Source: Diplocarpon mali (taxonomy: Eukaryota > Ascomycota > Leotiomycetes > Helotiales > Drepanopezizaceae). From it: a stretch of DNA of 64,000 bases. Position 1 is the stretch's first letter. Each line of letters opens with the position of its first letter. The notes beneath the pieces were generated by a model. It saw only the letters and a program-made list of their open reading frames with translations. It searched no databases and was not told the origin of the DNA. A program made the position numbers and the translations under genes. Of the stretch, positions 11,955 to 23,348 are shown piece after piece. The stretch spans positions 4,163-68,162 of the forward strand of contig JAENRP010000196.1 of assembly GCA_024741835.1 (NCBI GenBank), given 5' to 3'.

Positions 11955-12013
11955 NNNNNNNNNNNNNNNNNNNNNNNNNNNNNNNNNNNNNNNNNNNNNN
12001 NNNNNNNNNNNNN
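11955..12013. other. Assembly gap, 59 N
   Basis: Unread bases inside the internal region of F. Confidence 1.
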
Positions 12014-12160
12014 TTCCTCTCCCTACCTTTACGACTTTAGGTACTAACCTTATTTGCACTTATTATTTTTGCAAATAGGAATTAGTATTCTCGACTTGCA
12101 AAAGTCTTATATTCCTTACTAAAAGTAGCAAAAGCCGCTACTTAAGTTAATTAAGGCATA

Positions 12161-12407
12161 TATAAAGACTTGGAAGTAGAGGATCTTATAATATAAGTTA
12201 TATAGTTAGATAAGGACTAAGAAAGGGGTATATATAAGACTACTATTATACTTAGAGATAGTGCGCAATGCTAACTACCTATTCTACCCTTAACTAGTAA
12301 ATTGTCCTAGTTCTTGTCTTCGGAGAGCCCGCTTATGGTACTTCCTCCCTCTTGTCTTTGGTCTTCACGTAGGCCTATTCTTATATTGTTCCTACTCCCT
12401 CTTATAA
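12161..12407 (+). repeat. 3' LTR of F
   Basis: 247 bp, TATAAAGACTTGG to CTCTTATAA, matching the split 5' LTR. Followed by target copy TATAT 12408-12412. Confidence 0.88.
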
Positions 12408-14585
12408 TATATTTATTAAGTATATTAAATAGATAATAAAGCAATAGATAGTATATATGCTAAATCTAAGGTAAGTAATTATATCCTTAATAATTAAGTT
12501 TAATAAATCTCAAAATAGGGGAAAGCTATCCTTAAAGCTCTATATACTTAGAGATTCGCAAGGTGTATTAGTCGATGGTAATACTATTAAGCCGAACTAA
12601 TAACCTCTCTCTCTTAGCTTAGGTATATTAAGCGCACCTGCTAATCGACGACTTGCTAATCGCCTAAAGGCCGAATAGACTATTCCTATTATCTGCAAAC
12701 TGCTTAAAGTAAGGAACAACTTTGATATTATTATTCCTTTAATTAAAGCACTTATAGTAAAGGATATTCTTAAAACAAGTATAAGTAATAATAAGCCTTT
12801 ACTATTAGAAAGCAGTTCCTTAAATAATAAGCTTATAGAACCTATAGCCGAACCTACGTCTTTAAAGAGGAATAGAGACCTAAAATCAAAAGATACCTTA
12901 GATAAACGCAAGTCTAAGCGTATCTAGGCCATAATAGCATATAGGATCTATAAGCTTAAACTTTAATAGAGCTTTGATAAAGATAATACGTCCCTAGCCG
13001 CTAAGGGAATAATGAAAATCTCTCTTCTAAAGATATATAATAAAGCTATTAATAATTTAAAGAATAAAGTAGTATAGAATAAGGCAATCTAAAAGGAGAT
13101 AAGCTCTTTTATTACAAATAGTATATAAATAGAAGAACCGATGCTAAAGGACGTAAACCTAATATTAATAAAGTGGGTCTTTACAATTAAGATATATGTA
13201 AATAGAACCCTAGAGCATTATAAGGTAAGGCTTATAGCTAAGGGCTTCTCCTAATAGTATGGAAAAGACTACTTTGATATATTCATACTAATAGTTTATA
13301 TAAATACCCTTTGCATATTTATAGCAATAGTAGCTGCTAAGGACCTTAAATGCAGATAGTACGATATTAAAAATGCATTTACTAAAGTAATTATAAAGGA
13401 ACGGATTTTTCTCTTTTAACCTAATAGTATTCTTATATATGCTAGCTACTTTCTCTATATACTTTGCAGTATCTATAGGCTTAAGCAATTAGCTTATAAT
13501 TAGAACCTCTTATATAGCTCTACTTTAATAGAAATGGGATTCGTTTAAAGCCTAGCTAACCTTTATCTATTTACTTATATTAAGCGTAGAATTAAGTTGC
13601 TACTATATATTAATAATATTACTATAGCTGCAAAAACAACTACTTAATTAAATTAGTTCTTTATAATAATTCGGAAACATTTTAATACTAATGATCTAAG
13701 GGGAATTTATAAGATCCTTAGCATTTATATTATAAGGAACCGCTCTACTTAAGAACTTTAGTTAGACTAAGAGCAATATATTAAGAAGATCCTAGACCAA
13801 ATAGGACTTTCTACTTATGCTTTTAACTTTAAGCTAAAGTATATTCCAATTAAAGGAAAGTATAATAAGTTAGAACTTATTAATAAAAATAAGTAAAAAG
13901 GAGATCTAAAGAAGTACTAATAGGATATTAAAGCAATTATATATACTATAGTATATATAAGACCAGATATCGCCTTTATTATTAAGTAATTTAGTCAGAA
14001 CTTAAAGGATCTAACAGTTTAATATAAGAATGTAATCAAACGACTTAGAAGGTACCTTTAATCGATAATTATATAGAAGGTAAGATATAGACTAATGAAA
14101 TATATAAGTATAAAGCTTAAGGTATATACTAATTCCAATTAGGCAAATATAAAAGGTTAGAAAAGTATATTTAAAAGCGTAGTAGTATTATATAGTAAAC
14201 CTATATTATAAGGAAGTAGGAAGTAGAAATCAGTGGCTATCGCAAGCACTAAGGCCAAATATATATTAATATTATTAAATTATAAGTAAGGATTATAAAT
14301 CGCTTAAGTTTTAAAAGATATAAGTTTCGCTAAGTATATTAGATAAGATAAGAACAATATTAATCTTTAAGTAGATAATATAAGGGCGATTGCACTTGTA
14401 AAGAATCCATACTTATATAAGCGATCGAAATATATCAATATTACCTACTACTTTATCTACGACCTTATTATAAAGAATAAGTTATTAATTACTTATATCC
14501 TAATTAATCGAATAATAGTAGATAGATTTATAAAGCTACTAAAGATAGTTGCAAAGTTTAAAGCATTTAAAGATATACTAGGGTT
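12408..14585 (+). pseudogene. Copia B4 pol: integrase tail, reverse transcriptase, RNase H
   Basis: Forward translation shows a Ty1/copia Pol. At about 13180-13250 KVRLIAKGFS, then YGKDYFDIF; at about 13355-13400 QYDIKNAFTK; at about 13465 YRLKQLAYN; at about 13600 LLLYINNITIA (catalytic YVDD decayed to YINN); at about 13945 YTIVYIRPDIAF (start of RNase H); at about 14215 GSRKQKSVAIASTKAKYI; at about 14375 VDNIRAIALVKNPYLYKRSKYI. These match family motif order. Stops at former Gln and Trp codons break all domains. Frame ends at about 14588 (KDILGL, stop). Open stretches 12597-12911 and 13288-13488 on the other strand are shadows. Confidence 0.88.
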
Positions 14586-14621
14586 GTAAAAGATAATAAG
14601 GGCTTAGTAGGCTTAAGGACG

Positions 14622-14771
14622 ATTCTTAGGCCTACTTTGCAAGTTAGGTTATATAGTCTTATAGAGGAAAGTTTTTAAATCGACTCCTAGGCTTAGACCG
14701 CAAGTTAAGTCATATAGTCTTATAAAGGAACGCTTTTAAGGAAATTTGACTCCTAGTCCTACCTTATAAGT
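14622..14771. repeat. Three palindromes in the B4 3' UTR
   Basis: Starts 14622, 14683 and 14749, intervals 61 and 66 bp. They lie after the pol stop, and the first interval is not a multiple of 3. Same trio in B2 at 35129-35277. Confidence 0.85.
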
Positions 14772-14909
14772 AAGGTTGGTGATTTTAATAGAGGTTACTA
14801 TTAATTGATTATTTTTAATTTAAAGAGATACCTAAGAGTTGGATTAATACAAAAGGATAGTTATTATTTTCCTAATTGCAAGTTAATTAGAGTAAGGTCT
14901 AAGTAGGGG

Positions 14910-15104
14910 TATTAAGATAGGTGATATAGCTATTACTCTAATGTATTATCATATGACCCTACTACTTAATTAATAGGATATTAATATATATATAGCTATA
15001 GGGAAGAAAGGGGTAACCTTCCTTCTTTAACTCTTACTAATATATCAACTATCGACCTTTAAAAGCCTCCTTTACCTATTGCGCCGACTCACTTAAGCTC
15101 AATA
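14910..15104 (+). repeat. 3' LTR of B4
   Basis: 195 bp, TATTAAGATAGGTGATA to AAGCTCAATA. Followed by AAATA (15105-15109), the target copy within the B5 leader. Confidence 0.88.
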
Positions 15105-15621
15105 AAATAGCGGGTTTTATAGAAGTATTAAATAGGGAGGAAGTCCTCTTATCGAAAAGGGTTTTTAGGCTATAACGTAAGGAATTATACCTCTTATAAA
15201 ACATAGTAAAGCAAGGAATCATACCTCTTATAGTACCAAAGGGTTGTAGAGCAATGAATCATACCTCTTATAATATAGGTTGGCTAAATAGGGAATCACA
15301 CCTTCTATTCGCCGATTGCTTGCCTTTTACTATAAGTCTCGTTCAACTTCCTATTAATAGTTGCAGCGCAAGTGCTTTCTAAAGGAAGTTAATAATCTAT
15401 TATCGGTCTATCTAGGGCTTATAACCTATTAAGCTTAAGTGAGTCAGCGCAGTAGGTAAAGGAGGCTTCTAAAGGTCGATGGTTAATATATTAGTAAGAG
15501 TTAGGGAAGGAAGGTTACCCCTTTCTTTCCTATAGCTATATACGTATCAACATCCTACTAACTAAGCAGTAGGGTCATATAACAATACATCGGAGTGATA
15601 GCTGTATCACCTATCTCAATA
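15105..15621 (-). mobile_element. Copia B5, 5' end (leader plus LTR)
   Basis: Reverse-strand copy of the B leader (15105-15414, with four leader repeats at about 15178-15310), primer site (15415-15426) and 5' LTR (15427-15621). It is cut at 15105 by B4; the gag side lies beyond the window. Inserted in D2: 15622-15626 (TAATC) matches the unbroken D1 site. Confidence 0.85.
15427..15621 (-). repeat. 5' LTR of B5
   Basis: 195 bp, same ends as B1. Confidence 0.88.
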
Positions 15622-15761
15622 TAATCTAATATTCGAGCTTCCTAGCTCGAATACAAGATCCAATTATTTCTTCGATCTCCTACTCTTCTTATTCTAGCAG
15701 TACTTTAATTAGGGTAGGAGGTTCCTAAGCTTAGCCTAATAGAGGGTTAGGAACGTATTTC
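15622..15761 (-). pseudogene. Gypsy D2, fragment left of C1
   Basis: Matches D1 at about 19072-19210 (ATCCAATTATTTCTTC, GTAGGAGGTTCC). This is the integrase C-terminal side of D on the reverse strand. It ends at target ATTTC (15757-15761), where C1 is inserted, and continues at 41569. Confidence 0.82.
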
Positions 15762-16008
15762 TGTTGCAATGAGGTTCTCTGATAGTAAACTTGATAGTAG
15801 ACTAGAAGAGGGCACGAAGAAGTATGAGGTGCAAACGACGATATTAGGTGTCTTGATTCATAAGAGCTCTTTAACTAAGAGCTATTTAAGGTAAGCGGGC
15901 TTCTTAGTAAAGCCGCTAAGTTATATAGCAAGTCATATGACATATCATATGTATAATATATCATATAATAGATCATATGATAAACATATGACAGGTATAC
16001 CTATAATA
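15762..16008 (-). repeat. 3' LTR of C1 with CATATG cluster
   Basis: 247 bp, TGTTGCAATGAGG to CCTATAATA. At about 15933-15990 the palindrome CATATG recurs, partly inside TCATATGA boxes. Such clustered E-box-like sites could be promoter elements, which is inference. Confidence 0.9.
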
Positions 16009-16186
16009 TACCCCTCTAGGGAGACCTTTAAAGGTACTTGCTAGCAATATATATGATATTATAACTTTTGTTATAATTTACAGTTTCGTATGAAAAATCA
16101 ACCTGCAGATATTTGAAATAGAGTAGAGTTCGCTAGCGCGCTCTAGTTTGAAGTAGGAAATCCACCCCTTAGTAAGTTAAAAATCA

Positions 16187-16209
16187 ACTCGCGGGCCCGG
16201 CCTAGGAGT
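16187..16209. repeat. Dispersed palindrome in C1 3' UTR
   Basis: ACTCGCGGGCC, C, GGCCTAGGAGT: nearly free of RIP damage. Lies between the pol end and the 3' LTR. Same place in C2 at 56702. Confidence 0.9.
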
Positions 16210-16291
16210 AAAAAAATCACCCTTTAATAGAAGTGCAAAAAAAATCACCCTATAATAGAGGTGTAAAAAAAATCACCCCTTAATTGAGGTG
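16209..16291. repeat. Tandem ~27 bp repeat in C1 3' UTR
   Basis: Three units of A-run, ATCACCC, then TTAATAGAGGTGC-like sequence, immediately after the palindrome. Same triplet of units in C2 at 56725-56815. Confidence 0.85.
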
Positions 16292-16309
16292 CAGAACCTT
16301 CATATTTAA

Positions 16310-18589
16310 CAATTTGATAAAGGCGGTATAGTTAGAGCTATTTAAGCTCTTAGTAAGTCCATCGGCAGCGTTGTCTTTAGTATTCGTATACTAGAGGTCC
16401 AAATGGCCTTTCCGAAGCTCTTACTAAATATAATAGAACTTGATATTAATATACTTTATTCTCTAATGATATTCGGGGTTTTTAGTAAGATAAAGGGCTC
16501 CTTAGTTGTTATAGATCATCTCGACTTTAGTAGCGTCGTCGCTGCTATAGCCTATTTCCTTAAGTACCTAGCGTATCTAAGAGGCCTTTTATACGAATTT
16601 GCATATAGCAATATACTCTACCTTTATAGATAAGAGAGCAATAATAGTTTATCGCTTAAAGGAGGTAGTAATTATACTATTATTAAGGAAGAAGACGGCC
16701 TTAGAATAAGAGGCTCTAGTTCCTCTATCGCCTGCTTAGTTAGAATCGCAGTAGCTATGCAATTTCTAAAGCTTTAGGTCAGTTGTTTTACTTCCGAAGG
16801 TAGTATAATAGAATCGCGTTCCTTATAAGTATTATAAAACTCGTTTTAAAGCTGCTATATATTATAGTAAAGGGTTAGTAAGGAATTTGCTAAGAATGGA
16901 GCAGTAGTATAGTATATCCTAATATATATAGTACATAAGGTACTATAGAGAATTATAGATCTCTTAATACAGCTTTACTTCCTATAGAATGGCTTAGCCT
17001 TCAAATTTGACCATATGAACTTTATAGCCACTAGCAAAAGGCGTTAGTACGCTCTTATAATTAATCATATAAAAACGTTTAAGAACCTTATTAACGTAGG
17101 CGTCTTAATAAAGCGAGATCGTTCTATTTTATCGATCTCTAACTATATATACTTTTAAGAAGTAGTTAGCCAGTTCGCTACTTATAATCTTAAAGAGGTT
17201 GCAAAGATCTCTTTTAAACTTATTATATATATTACCTTTCTTTACTACTATAAGAAAGTCGTTAATGTAAGTAATAATAAGAATCCGAGAGGCGCAGTTA
17301 ATATATATGCAATTATTAGTATTTAGAGGTTGAAAATCGAGCTTTTGCAGCTTAGACTATAGCTTTTCTTACTATAGTCTTAGAGATTGCTTTAAGCTAT
17401 ATAAGGCCTTAAGAAGCTTAAGATAGTAGTCTTAAAGTAAAAGAACGACCTTATCTTAAGTGTATTTAGAAGGTAACTTAATATAAATATTAAAGTCAGC
17501 TTTTAAATTAAGGAAAGCTGTCTTAATGTCGAACTGATTTAGCTTAAAGTCGTATAGCACTGCAAGCGCAATTGCGATCTTCTAGACCGTAGATTTGCAT
17601 ACTTTAGCAAAAGTCTAGTTATAATCTCGACCTTATCATTATATATAGCTTTATATAATAAATCTAACCTTCTATTAGGAGATTTCTCTATTTTAGTCTC
17701 TTTTTATTTTAAAGATAAGCCTTGATTTAAGTATTCTATTATCTTTAAAGAGTTTTAAGCGTTTCACTACTACCTATATATTCTTATAAGCAAGGGAATT
17801 GTACTTAGAGTTGATCGCAGATCGCCATTTATTAGCATTAGCGCAAGAGAGGGCTTATTCGACTGTTTTCAGGTCATTTAAGTATAGAGAGTCGAGTAAG
17901 GCTATATAGAAGGCGCTTAAATAGGCTTCCTTATTATTAGAGTTATCAGCTTTGAATCTAAGAGCATAAGTTGAGCGAGTAGCTCTTTTCTCGGAAGGCT
18001 AAGGGTAAGCCTTATTCTTTAAACCAGGAGGTCTTCCTCTCTTTCTTAAAGTTGGAAGCTTAGCGTTATTAGCTTCTCCTAAATCAGAATTGACTCGCGG
18101 TCCTAGCCTAAGAGTGAAATCATTATAAGAGTCAGAATTGACTCGCGGTCCTGGCCTAGGAGTAAAGTTATCGTAAGAGTCAGAATTGACTCGCAGTCCT
18201 AGCTTAGGAGTGAAATCACCCTTTAATTGCGGCTTTATAATTAGGCCGTCTTTATCGAATCGAATATAAGATGATCGAATAATCTTATTACCTATTTGCA
18301 ATAGTATATAGATCTGATAGATACTTCTATTATCAAATCCGATAAGAGTACCTACCTCTGCTCTTAGAGCGAGTTTATTACTCTAAGTTCGCTTTTCTTT
18401 TTCAATTAGCATATAGACGCAATAACCTAGTACTTAAAGATACTTGACTAAGGGAGTATAAGGCTTATTAGGCTCGATATTATCCCAAAAGACCTTATAT
18501 AGAGTCTTACTACTTAGAATATCAAAGGCGGTAAGATTAGTAATATATATCACCGAAAGAAGGAGGTAAGGCTAGAGAAAGGAGGGGAT
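16310..18589 (-). pseudogene. Copia C1 pol: integrase tail, linker, reverse transcriptase, RNase H
   Basis: Reverse-strand translation. At about 17390-17400 ALYSLKQSLRL; at about 17240-17290 ILIITYINDFLIVVKKGN (YVDD decayed to YIND); RNase H below 17000 (MYYIYYTRIYYTIALR). Upstream, 17999-18301 is open and reads IRFDKDGLIIKP, three palindrome-encoded repeats such as FTPRPGPRVNSDS, then RKRGRPPGLKNK, an AT-hook-like tail often seen between integrase and reverse transcriptase in copia elements. The open stretch 16403-16633 is on the other strand and is a shadow. Cut at 18589 by D1. Confidence 0.86.
18093..18211. repeat. Three in-phase palindromes in C1 integrase-RT linker
   Basis: Starts 18093, 18141 and 18189, intervals 48 and 48 bp (16 codons). 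The open reverse frame 17999-18301 reads them as LTPKLGLRV/FTPRPGPRV/FTLRLGPRV units. Confidence 0.92.
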
Positions 18590-18840
18590 TGTTACGACTT
18601 GCTCTGGAGCGTATAGTGGGTCGAGAATCGAACGCTGACTGTATTACCTTAAGAGGTATGCTATATAATGGAAAAGAAAAGATAAAGAAGAAAGAGTCTT
18701 TAGTAGAGCTCCTTTAGAATAAGTACAGGTGCTTTACTAGTATGCACGTGATTTAGCCACCTTACTACCTTAGCGTGCACCTGACTTTGATACTTTGATA
18801 TAATATATGATATAACCGTATATATAATGCGGCTGTAATA
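18590..18840 (-). repeat. 3' LTR of D1
   Basis: 251 bp, TGTTACGACTTGCTCTGG to GGCTGTAATA. Its inner end has lost the CACGTG boxes that are intact in the 5' LTR (38524-38771). Confidence 0.9.
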
Positions 18841-18859
18841 CTACCTCCTCCCTTTGAAA

Positions 18860-20480
18860 AACTGCGCCTGCGCAATTGTATCTATAGGCATATTATCCTT
18901 TAAGTCCCTATAATTATCAACTCTATTATTATACGACTTAAGCCAGCTTAATAGCGCCCTCGGTAGCCCCTTAGCTTAAGGGTTCTTTAGATAGAAATCT
19001 TAAATAGCATACGGCGCCGTTATAGTATTAGAGCATAGGTACTATTCGAGGTCTTTATCAGCTCCTTTCTACTTAATCTGATATTTAAGCTTCTTAGCTT
19101 AAATATAAGATCCAATTATTTCTTCTATCTCCTACTCCTCTTATTCTAGCAATACTTTAATTAGAGTAGGAGGTTCTTAAGCTTAGCCTAGCAGAGGGTT
19201 AGGAATGTATTTTCGTAATAAGTGGAAGTAGAATATAGGGTAGATCGAACGGAGCAAATTAGGCAATTATAGCTTCTAGCTTTCTCCTAGCTTTTCTAGT
19301 ACTTTTATTAAGCCATATTACTTATCGGAGAGCTTTTAGCTCGGCCGGTCCAGTTTCCAATTTTTAATACTAATTAGTATATTATCTCCTATAGTCTAAT
19401 CAACTAGCTAGCAGTAGAGATCTGCAAGCCGTTTCATTTTAGCTTATTATACTTAGAAAGACGACTAGGCGAATTGGACTACTTTTTAAGCTCTAGTAGC
19501 TATGCAGAGCGCCGTTTTACGATTTACTCTCTCGATTGCTATCTATAGAGGCTTTAGGTTAATTAAATTCTAAAAGGAGCGAGCTTTATAGCCGTTTAGC
19601 ACTTGGAAAGGGGAAATTTGCCCTAGGGATTCGTAAGGCAAGGTCAATTGGGTAATATCTATTAAAGGCAAGAGACGGCTCTAATTATCTTAATAGTATA
19701 AGTAGAACGGCCTAAGGCGTTATTTTAAGTACTAGTTTATAATCTCAGTTTAGCTATTGACGTTAGGGTTATAAGCTATAGTTAGCTTGACCTTTATACT
19801 TAATATTCGATAGAGCTCTTTTTAAAATATAAAAACGAATTAAACGCCTTTATCTAATAGAATCAAGTTGAGCATCTTAAAATAGCGTATCTAATGAATT
19901 AAAAACAACTCTATAAGGCCTTTCGCATTAACCGTCTTATAGCATAGGATCGATACTACCTTCTTTAACAATCGGTCTATTATTACTAATGTAAAGTCGT
20001 AGCTGAGTTTATTAAATAAGAGCTCTATAAAATCCATAGTCAAGTGTTAGTATACTTATTCAAGAATTAGCAAGGGTTAAAGGAAACCTAGGGTCTTATT
20101 ATAATAAGCTTTTATTCTCAAATAACAATAGTTCTAAATATAAGTGCTAATATCGCTACTAAGGCTTTTCTAATAGTATTTTCTTCCTATTAGAAGTCTG
20201 GTCTTTCCAATTCCTACGTATGCGACGCAGGGTTACTTATATATATAACGAATTAGGGCTATTCGCAGTTTAAGAGGTTGGGATAGTATAATAAGTCTAC
20301 TTTAGAAGAAGAGTTTGCCTTAACTGAGTTTATAATCGAGGCTATAGCTCTACGCCTTATCTCGGAACTTCTATAGCTTAAGGGAGGTCTTATTAGCTTG
20401 AATGACCTTATCGATAATATAGTAGCTTACTATATTATACTCAACCCTTGACATTAGGTCGGCAGGTGCCTTTATTAGCG
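18860..20480 (-). pseudogene. Gypsy D1 integrase and chromodomain-like C-terminus
   Basis: Reverse-strand translation: at about 20010-20100 DFIELLFNKLSYDFTLVIVD (integrase core); at about 19780 LTIAYNPNVNSxTEIINQYL, the usual HPQTDGQTE region decayed; at about 19620 PYESLGQISPFQVLNGY. The end (about 18900-19020) reads KGADKDLEQY, then CSNTITAPYAI, resembling the C-terminal chromodomain-like segment of fungal chromoviruses (normally WKG, WYP, SNF). It would insert element cDNA. Broken by many stops. Confidence 0.8.
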
Positions 20481-20497
20481 CGATTGGCATACTTATT

Positions 20498-20565
20498 ACT
20501 TGTAGGCTAGGCCTGCGAGTGGAATCGATCTGTACTAAAGTCACTTATAGGCTGGGCCCGCAAGT
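20498..20565. repeat. Two in-phase palindromes between RNase H and integrase of D1
   Basis: Starts 20498 and 20543, interval 45 bp. The D1 reverse frame reads NDSTCGPSL, stop, VTLVQIDSTRRPSLQVIS, continuous with flanking Pol, so both lie in the host frame. Confidence 0.9.
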
Positions 20566-20579
20566 AGAATCGTTTCTAA

Positions 20580-22000
20580 TAGCAAGTACTTTTATAAAGA
20601 GCTTATTATTAGGCAAAAGCTACTGATGGTATAAAGCTTGTTTCCTAGCCTTAAGAGGGGTCAGCTCCTAGTCTTAATAAGAGAGTATATCAGCTAGCGT
20701 ATTCATTATGCCTATTTAATATATAATAAGGAAGTTGAAATCAGCGAAGAACTCCGCCTAGCAAGCTTGCTAGGCTATTAAGTCCTTAGTTATTATAAAG
20801 TACTTAAGGGCCTTATGATCTATATATACGCATACTGTTTTCTAGGCCTTAAGTAGCTCTGCCTTATACTAATAGAATGATTTAAAAATCGCTAAGAGCT
20901 CCTTTTTATAAATAGGGTAATTTAGCTTAGTATTATTCATTATCTTTAAAAAGTACCTAATTAGGTAGTAGTTATTGTCTTCTTAGAGTTAAGAGAGTAC
21001 GCTAGCGACTATGCCGTTAGAGGCGTCGGTCTTAAGCCTTATCTACTTTTAAAGGTAATAGTAGTATAAAATCGAGGTCGTTTGAAGGCTTAAGCGCAGA
21101 GCTTCCTAAGCTTTCTTATAAGCGTTATTAAAATTAAAAGGAACGTTTCCTATAAGAGCTATTAAGAGTCGGCAGATATGACTATAGTTTTAAATAAACC
21201 TTTGGTAAAAGTTATAGAACCCTAGGAAGCTTTATATACTATATACGTTCTTAGCGTATTTTTACTTTTAAATAACTAAGACCTTATTAAGGTCTACCTT
21301 AATTCTATAAACTCTAATAATAAACCTTAGGAACCTAGTCTTAGTAACCCTGAACTCGCTTTTCTTAATATCTACTTAAAGGCTATAGCGTTAAAGAATT
21401 CCTAAGATCTTCTTAATATAAATCTTATAATTAAGGGAGTTTTCTAAGTAGATTAGAATATTATCTAAGTAGGTAGAGTAGAAATCGTCAAAGTAGTTAA
21501 GGAGAATATTATTAATAAACTGCTAAAAGGTAGCGGGCCCTTTTATTAGCCTAAATAGCAAAACCTTATACTTATAAGTCCTATAGCGCGTGCGAAAGGT
21601 AGTTAGGTCCTTAGCGTAAGCTAATATATAGATATAGTAGAAGGCTTATTATATATTGATTTTTATAAAAACACAAGCTTTCGATATATATACTATTATC
21701 TTATTAATAAGTAGAATTAGGTAGGGGTCTTTCTTTATTAGGGCGTTCAGTTTCCGATAATCGATATATAGATATAAGGAGCTATTAGCTTTTTTAATAA
21801 AGAGGATTAGGGCTGCCTAAGGGGAATTCGAAGCTTTAATAAATCCTTTATATAAGTTCTTAAGAATATAGCTTTTAACCTTTAAAAGCTATTTATTAGT
21901 AAGGCAGCAGAAGGGTTCGATTATCAAGTTGTTCTCGCCTATTAGCTTAATTTTATAATCTACCTTTAGCTTAGGTTCTAGCAGCTAATCAGAAGCCTAG
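20580..22000 (-). pseudogene. Gypsy D1 reverse transcriptase and RNase H
   Basis: Reverse-strand translation gives FDDFYSTYLDNILIYLEN at about 21430-21485, the gypsy YLDDILIYS catalytic box with one Asp changed to Asn. RNase H follows at about 20700-21000 (LNYPIYKKELLAIF, then VYIDHKALKYFITTK), normal for Ty3/gypsy order. D2 carries the parallel region at 43000-44300. Stops are in the RIP pattern. Confidence 0.87.
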
Positions 22001-23033
22001 CGATTAAAGATATTCTTAAACTTAGCGTACTAAGGTAGGAGCTTCTAATCTATTAGCTTATTATTACTCTTATACTTAGCTTGCAGCGCCGAACTAAGGC
22101 CAAGGGAGCTAATTTCAGCTTGCCTAGCTGATTGTCGGCGATTGATCTTTCAGTCTAGATTGTAAATAAAGCTTACGAATATAAACTCTTTAGGTGCCGG
22201 TTCTTAAGTTTATATAGCTTATCTTACCTTAGTTATAAAGCGGTAGTAAAGGGCGCCGATTATTAAGGCTAAGATTAGGCTGATTTAGTAAGCTCTCTTT
22301 AAAGGAGCGTTTCTCTTTATTAAAAGAGGAAGCAAAGGGTTTAATACTTTTAATAAAGCCTTCTTTATATAGTTCAGATCTCTTTTTAAGTCTTTAAAGA
22401 AACTGCTATCCTTAGGTTTATAAGAGGCCACTCGCGGGCTAGGCTTAGAAGTGGAATCCGAATTCGCAGTTTTCACTTATAGGCCGGGACTAAGAGTGGA
22501 ATTCGAAGCGTTATTACTTATTAGTATTAAGAGCTAGGCTTAGGCCATTCTTAGGTCTTTGTCCTTAGCGTCTATTATAGCTACTTAACAATTGATATCT
22601 TACTAGGCTATTAAGGGTTTTATTAGCTATAAGAGATCGATTAGTACGCGTTGATCAAAGTAGGAGACAATAGGCATATCCTTAGGCTAAGAGATACTGT
22701 TTTTCCCCCTTCTATAGGACTGTTTAAGATTATAGTACTCTAGGAACTTCCTACTGATTAAAACGTCAGTTGCTCTTAAGCTTATGATTAAGAAAGGGAA
22801 GTTTATTTATCGCCTATCGATTATAAGAGTAAGTAAAATAGCAAATCAAATAGTTTCTCCCTTAAGGCTATTATAGCTAGTAGGGGTAATCGGTTTAAGT
22901 AGTTTAATAAACTTTACCCTAAGTCTTTAAAAGAGCTAGTATACTAGAGATATCTTAATAATACTGAAAATATTAGCTCTATTATTAATATAGGCAACTA
23001 TTTTAATAAATGATCTATTTTAAGCTAGTTTTA
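22001..23033 (-). pseudogene. Gypsy D1 protease region
   Basis: Between gag and reverse transcriptase on the reverse strand, where the retroviral-type aspartic protease is expected. I cannot point to an intact DTG/DSG. The open stretch 22285-22476 (MKTANSDSTSKPSPRVASYK) is in the sense frame and contains a palindrome-derived peptide (TSKPSPRV). Cut at 23033 by B2 (TSD TTTTA, 23029-23033 and 35611-35615). Confidence 0.6.
22430..22497. repeat. Two in-phase palindromes in D1 upstream of reverse transcriptase
   Basis: Starts 22430 and 22475, interval 45 bp. The first encodes TSKPSPRV in the reverse frame 22285-22476. D2 has the same pair at 44802 and 44847. Confidence 0.9.
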
Positions 23034-23228
23034 TATTAAGATGGGTGATATAGCTATTACTCTGATATATTATCATGTGACCCTACTGCTTAGTCAATAG
23101 GATATTGATACGTATATAGCTATAGGGAAGAAAGGGGTAACCTTCCTTCCCTAACTCTTACTAATATATCGATTATCAACCTTTAGAAGTTTCCTATACC
23201 TACTGCGCCGACTTACTTAAGCTTAATA
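23034..23228 (+). repeat. 5' LTR of B2
   Basis: 195 bp, TATTAAGATGGGTGATA to AAGCTTAATA (from TGTTGAGATG...CTCAACA). Confidence 0.92.
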
Positions 23229-23240
23229 GGTTATAAGCCC
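23229..23240 (+). other. Primer binding site of B2
   Basis: GGTTATAAGCCC followed by TGG directly after the LTR. With one RIP change reversed it is GGTTATGAGCCCTG, complementary to the anticodon arm of fungal initiator tRNA-Met. Confidence 0.7.
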
Positions 23241-23348
23241 TGGATAGACCGATAATAGATTATTAACTTCCCTTAGAAAGCACTTGCGCCGCAACTATTA
23301 ATAGGAAGTTGAATAAGACTTATAGTAAAAGGCAAGCAATCGGCGAAT

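Larger units (their letters stand above)
9198..12160 (+). pseudogene. Internal region of F, possible gag-like remnant
   Basis: Holds an open stretch at 10047-10298 (MPKSFQARLSHFK onward) that runs into TRIM1 and resumes at 10766, and a longer interrupted frame at about 10800-11640 (for example LAFLKEFVLIIRTPKELK, then DLKSLVQEYSKALEVIKEA), helical and charged, as Gag often is. I do not recognise a family and see no zinc knuckle or enzyme motif. Three full copies and one half copy of the 23 bp palindrome lie in it, and the half copy runs into an assembly gap. The stretch 9300-9890 holds nothing else I can name. Confidence 0.5.
1333..12407 (+). mobile_element. Element F: non-autonomous LTR element, interrupted
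   Basis: 5' LTR is split by A1 (1333-1461 plus 9066-9182), 3' LTR is 12161-12407. TSD TATAT at 1328-1332 and 12408-12412. Without A1 and TRIM1 it is about 2.95 kb. No protease, integrase, reverse transcriptase or RNase H is recognisable, so it probably moved with enzymes from another element. Its primer site is of the classical tRNA 3'-end type, unlike the copia families here. Confidence 0.8.

Noticed and set aside
12597..12911. Reverse ORF of 104 codons
   Set aside because: Antisense to the readable copia B4 pol; the sense strand carries the integrase-RT junction.
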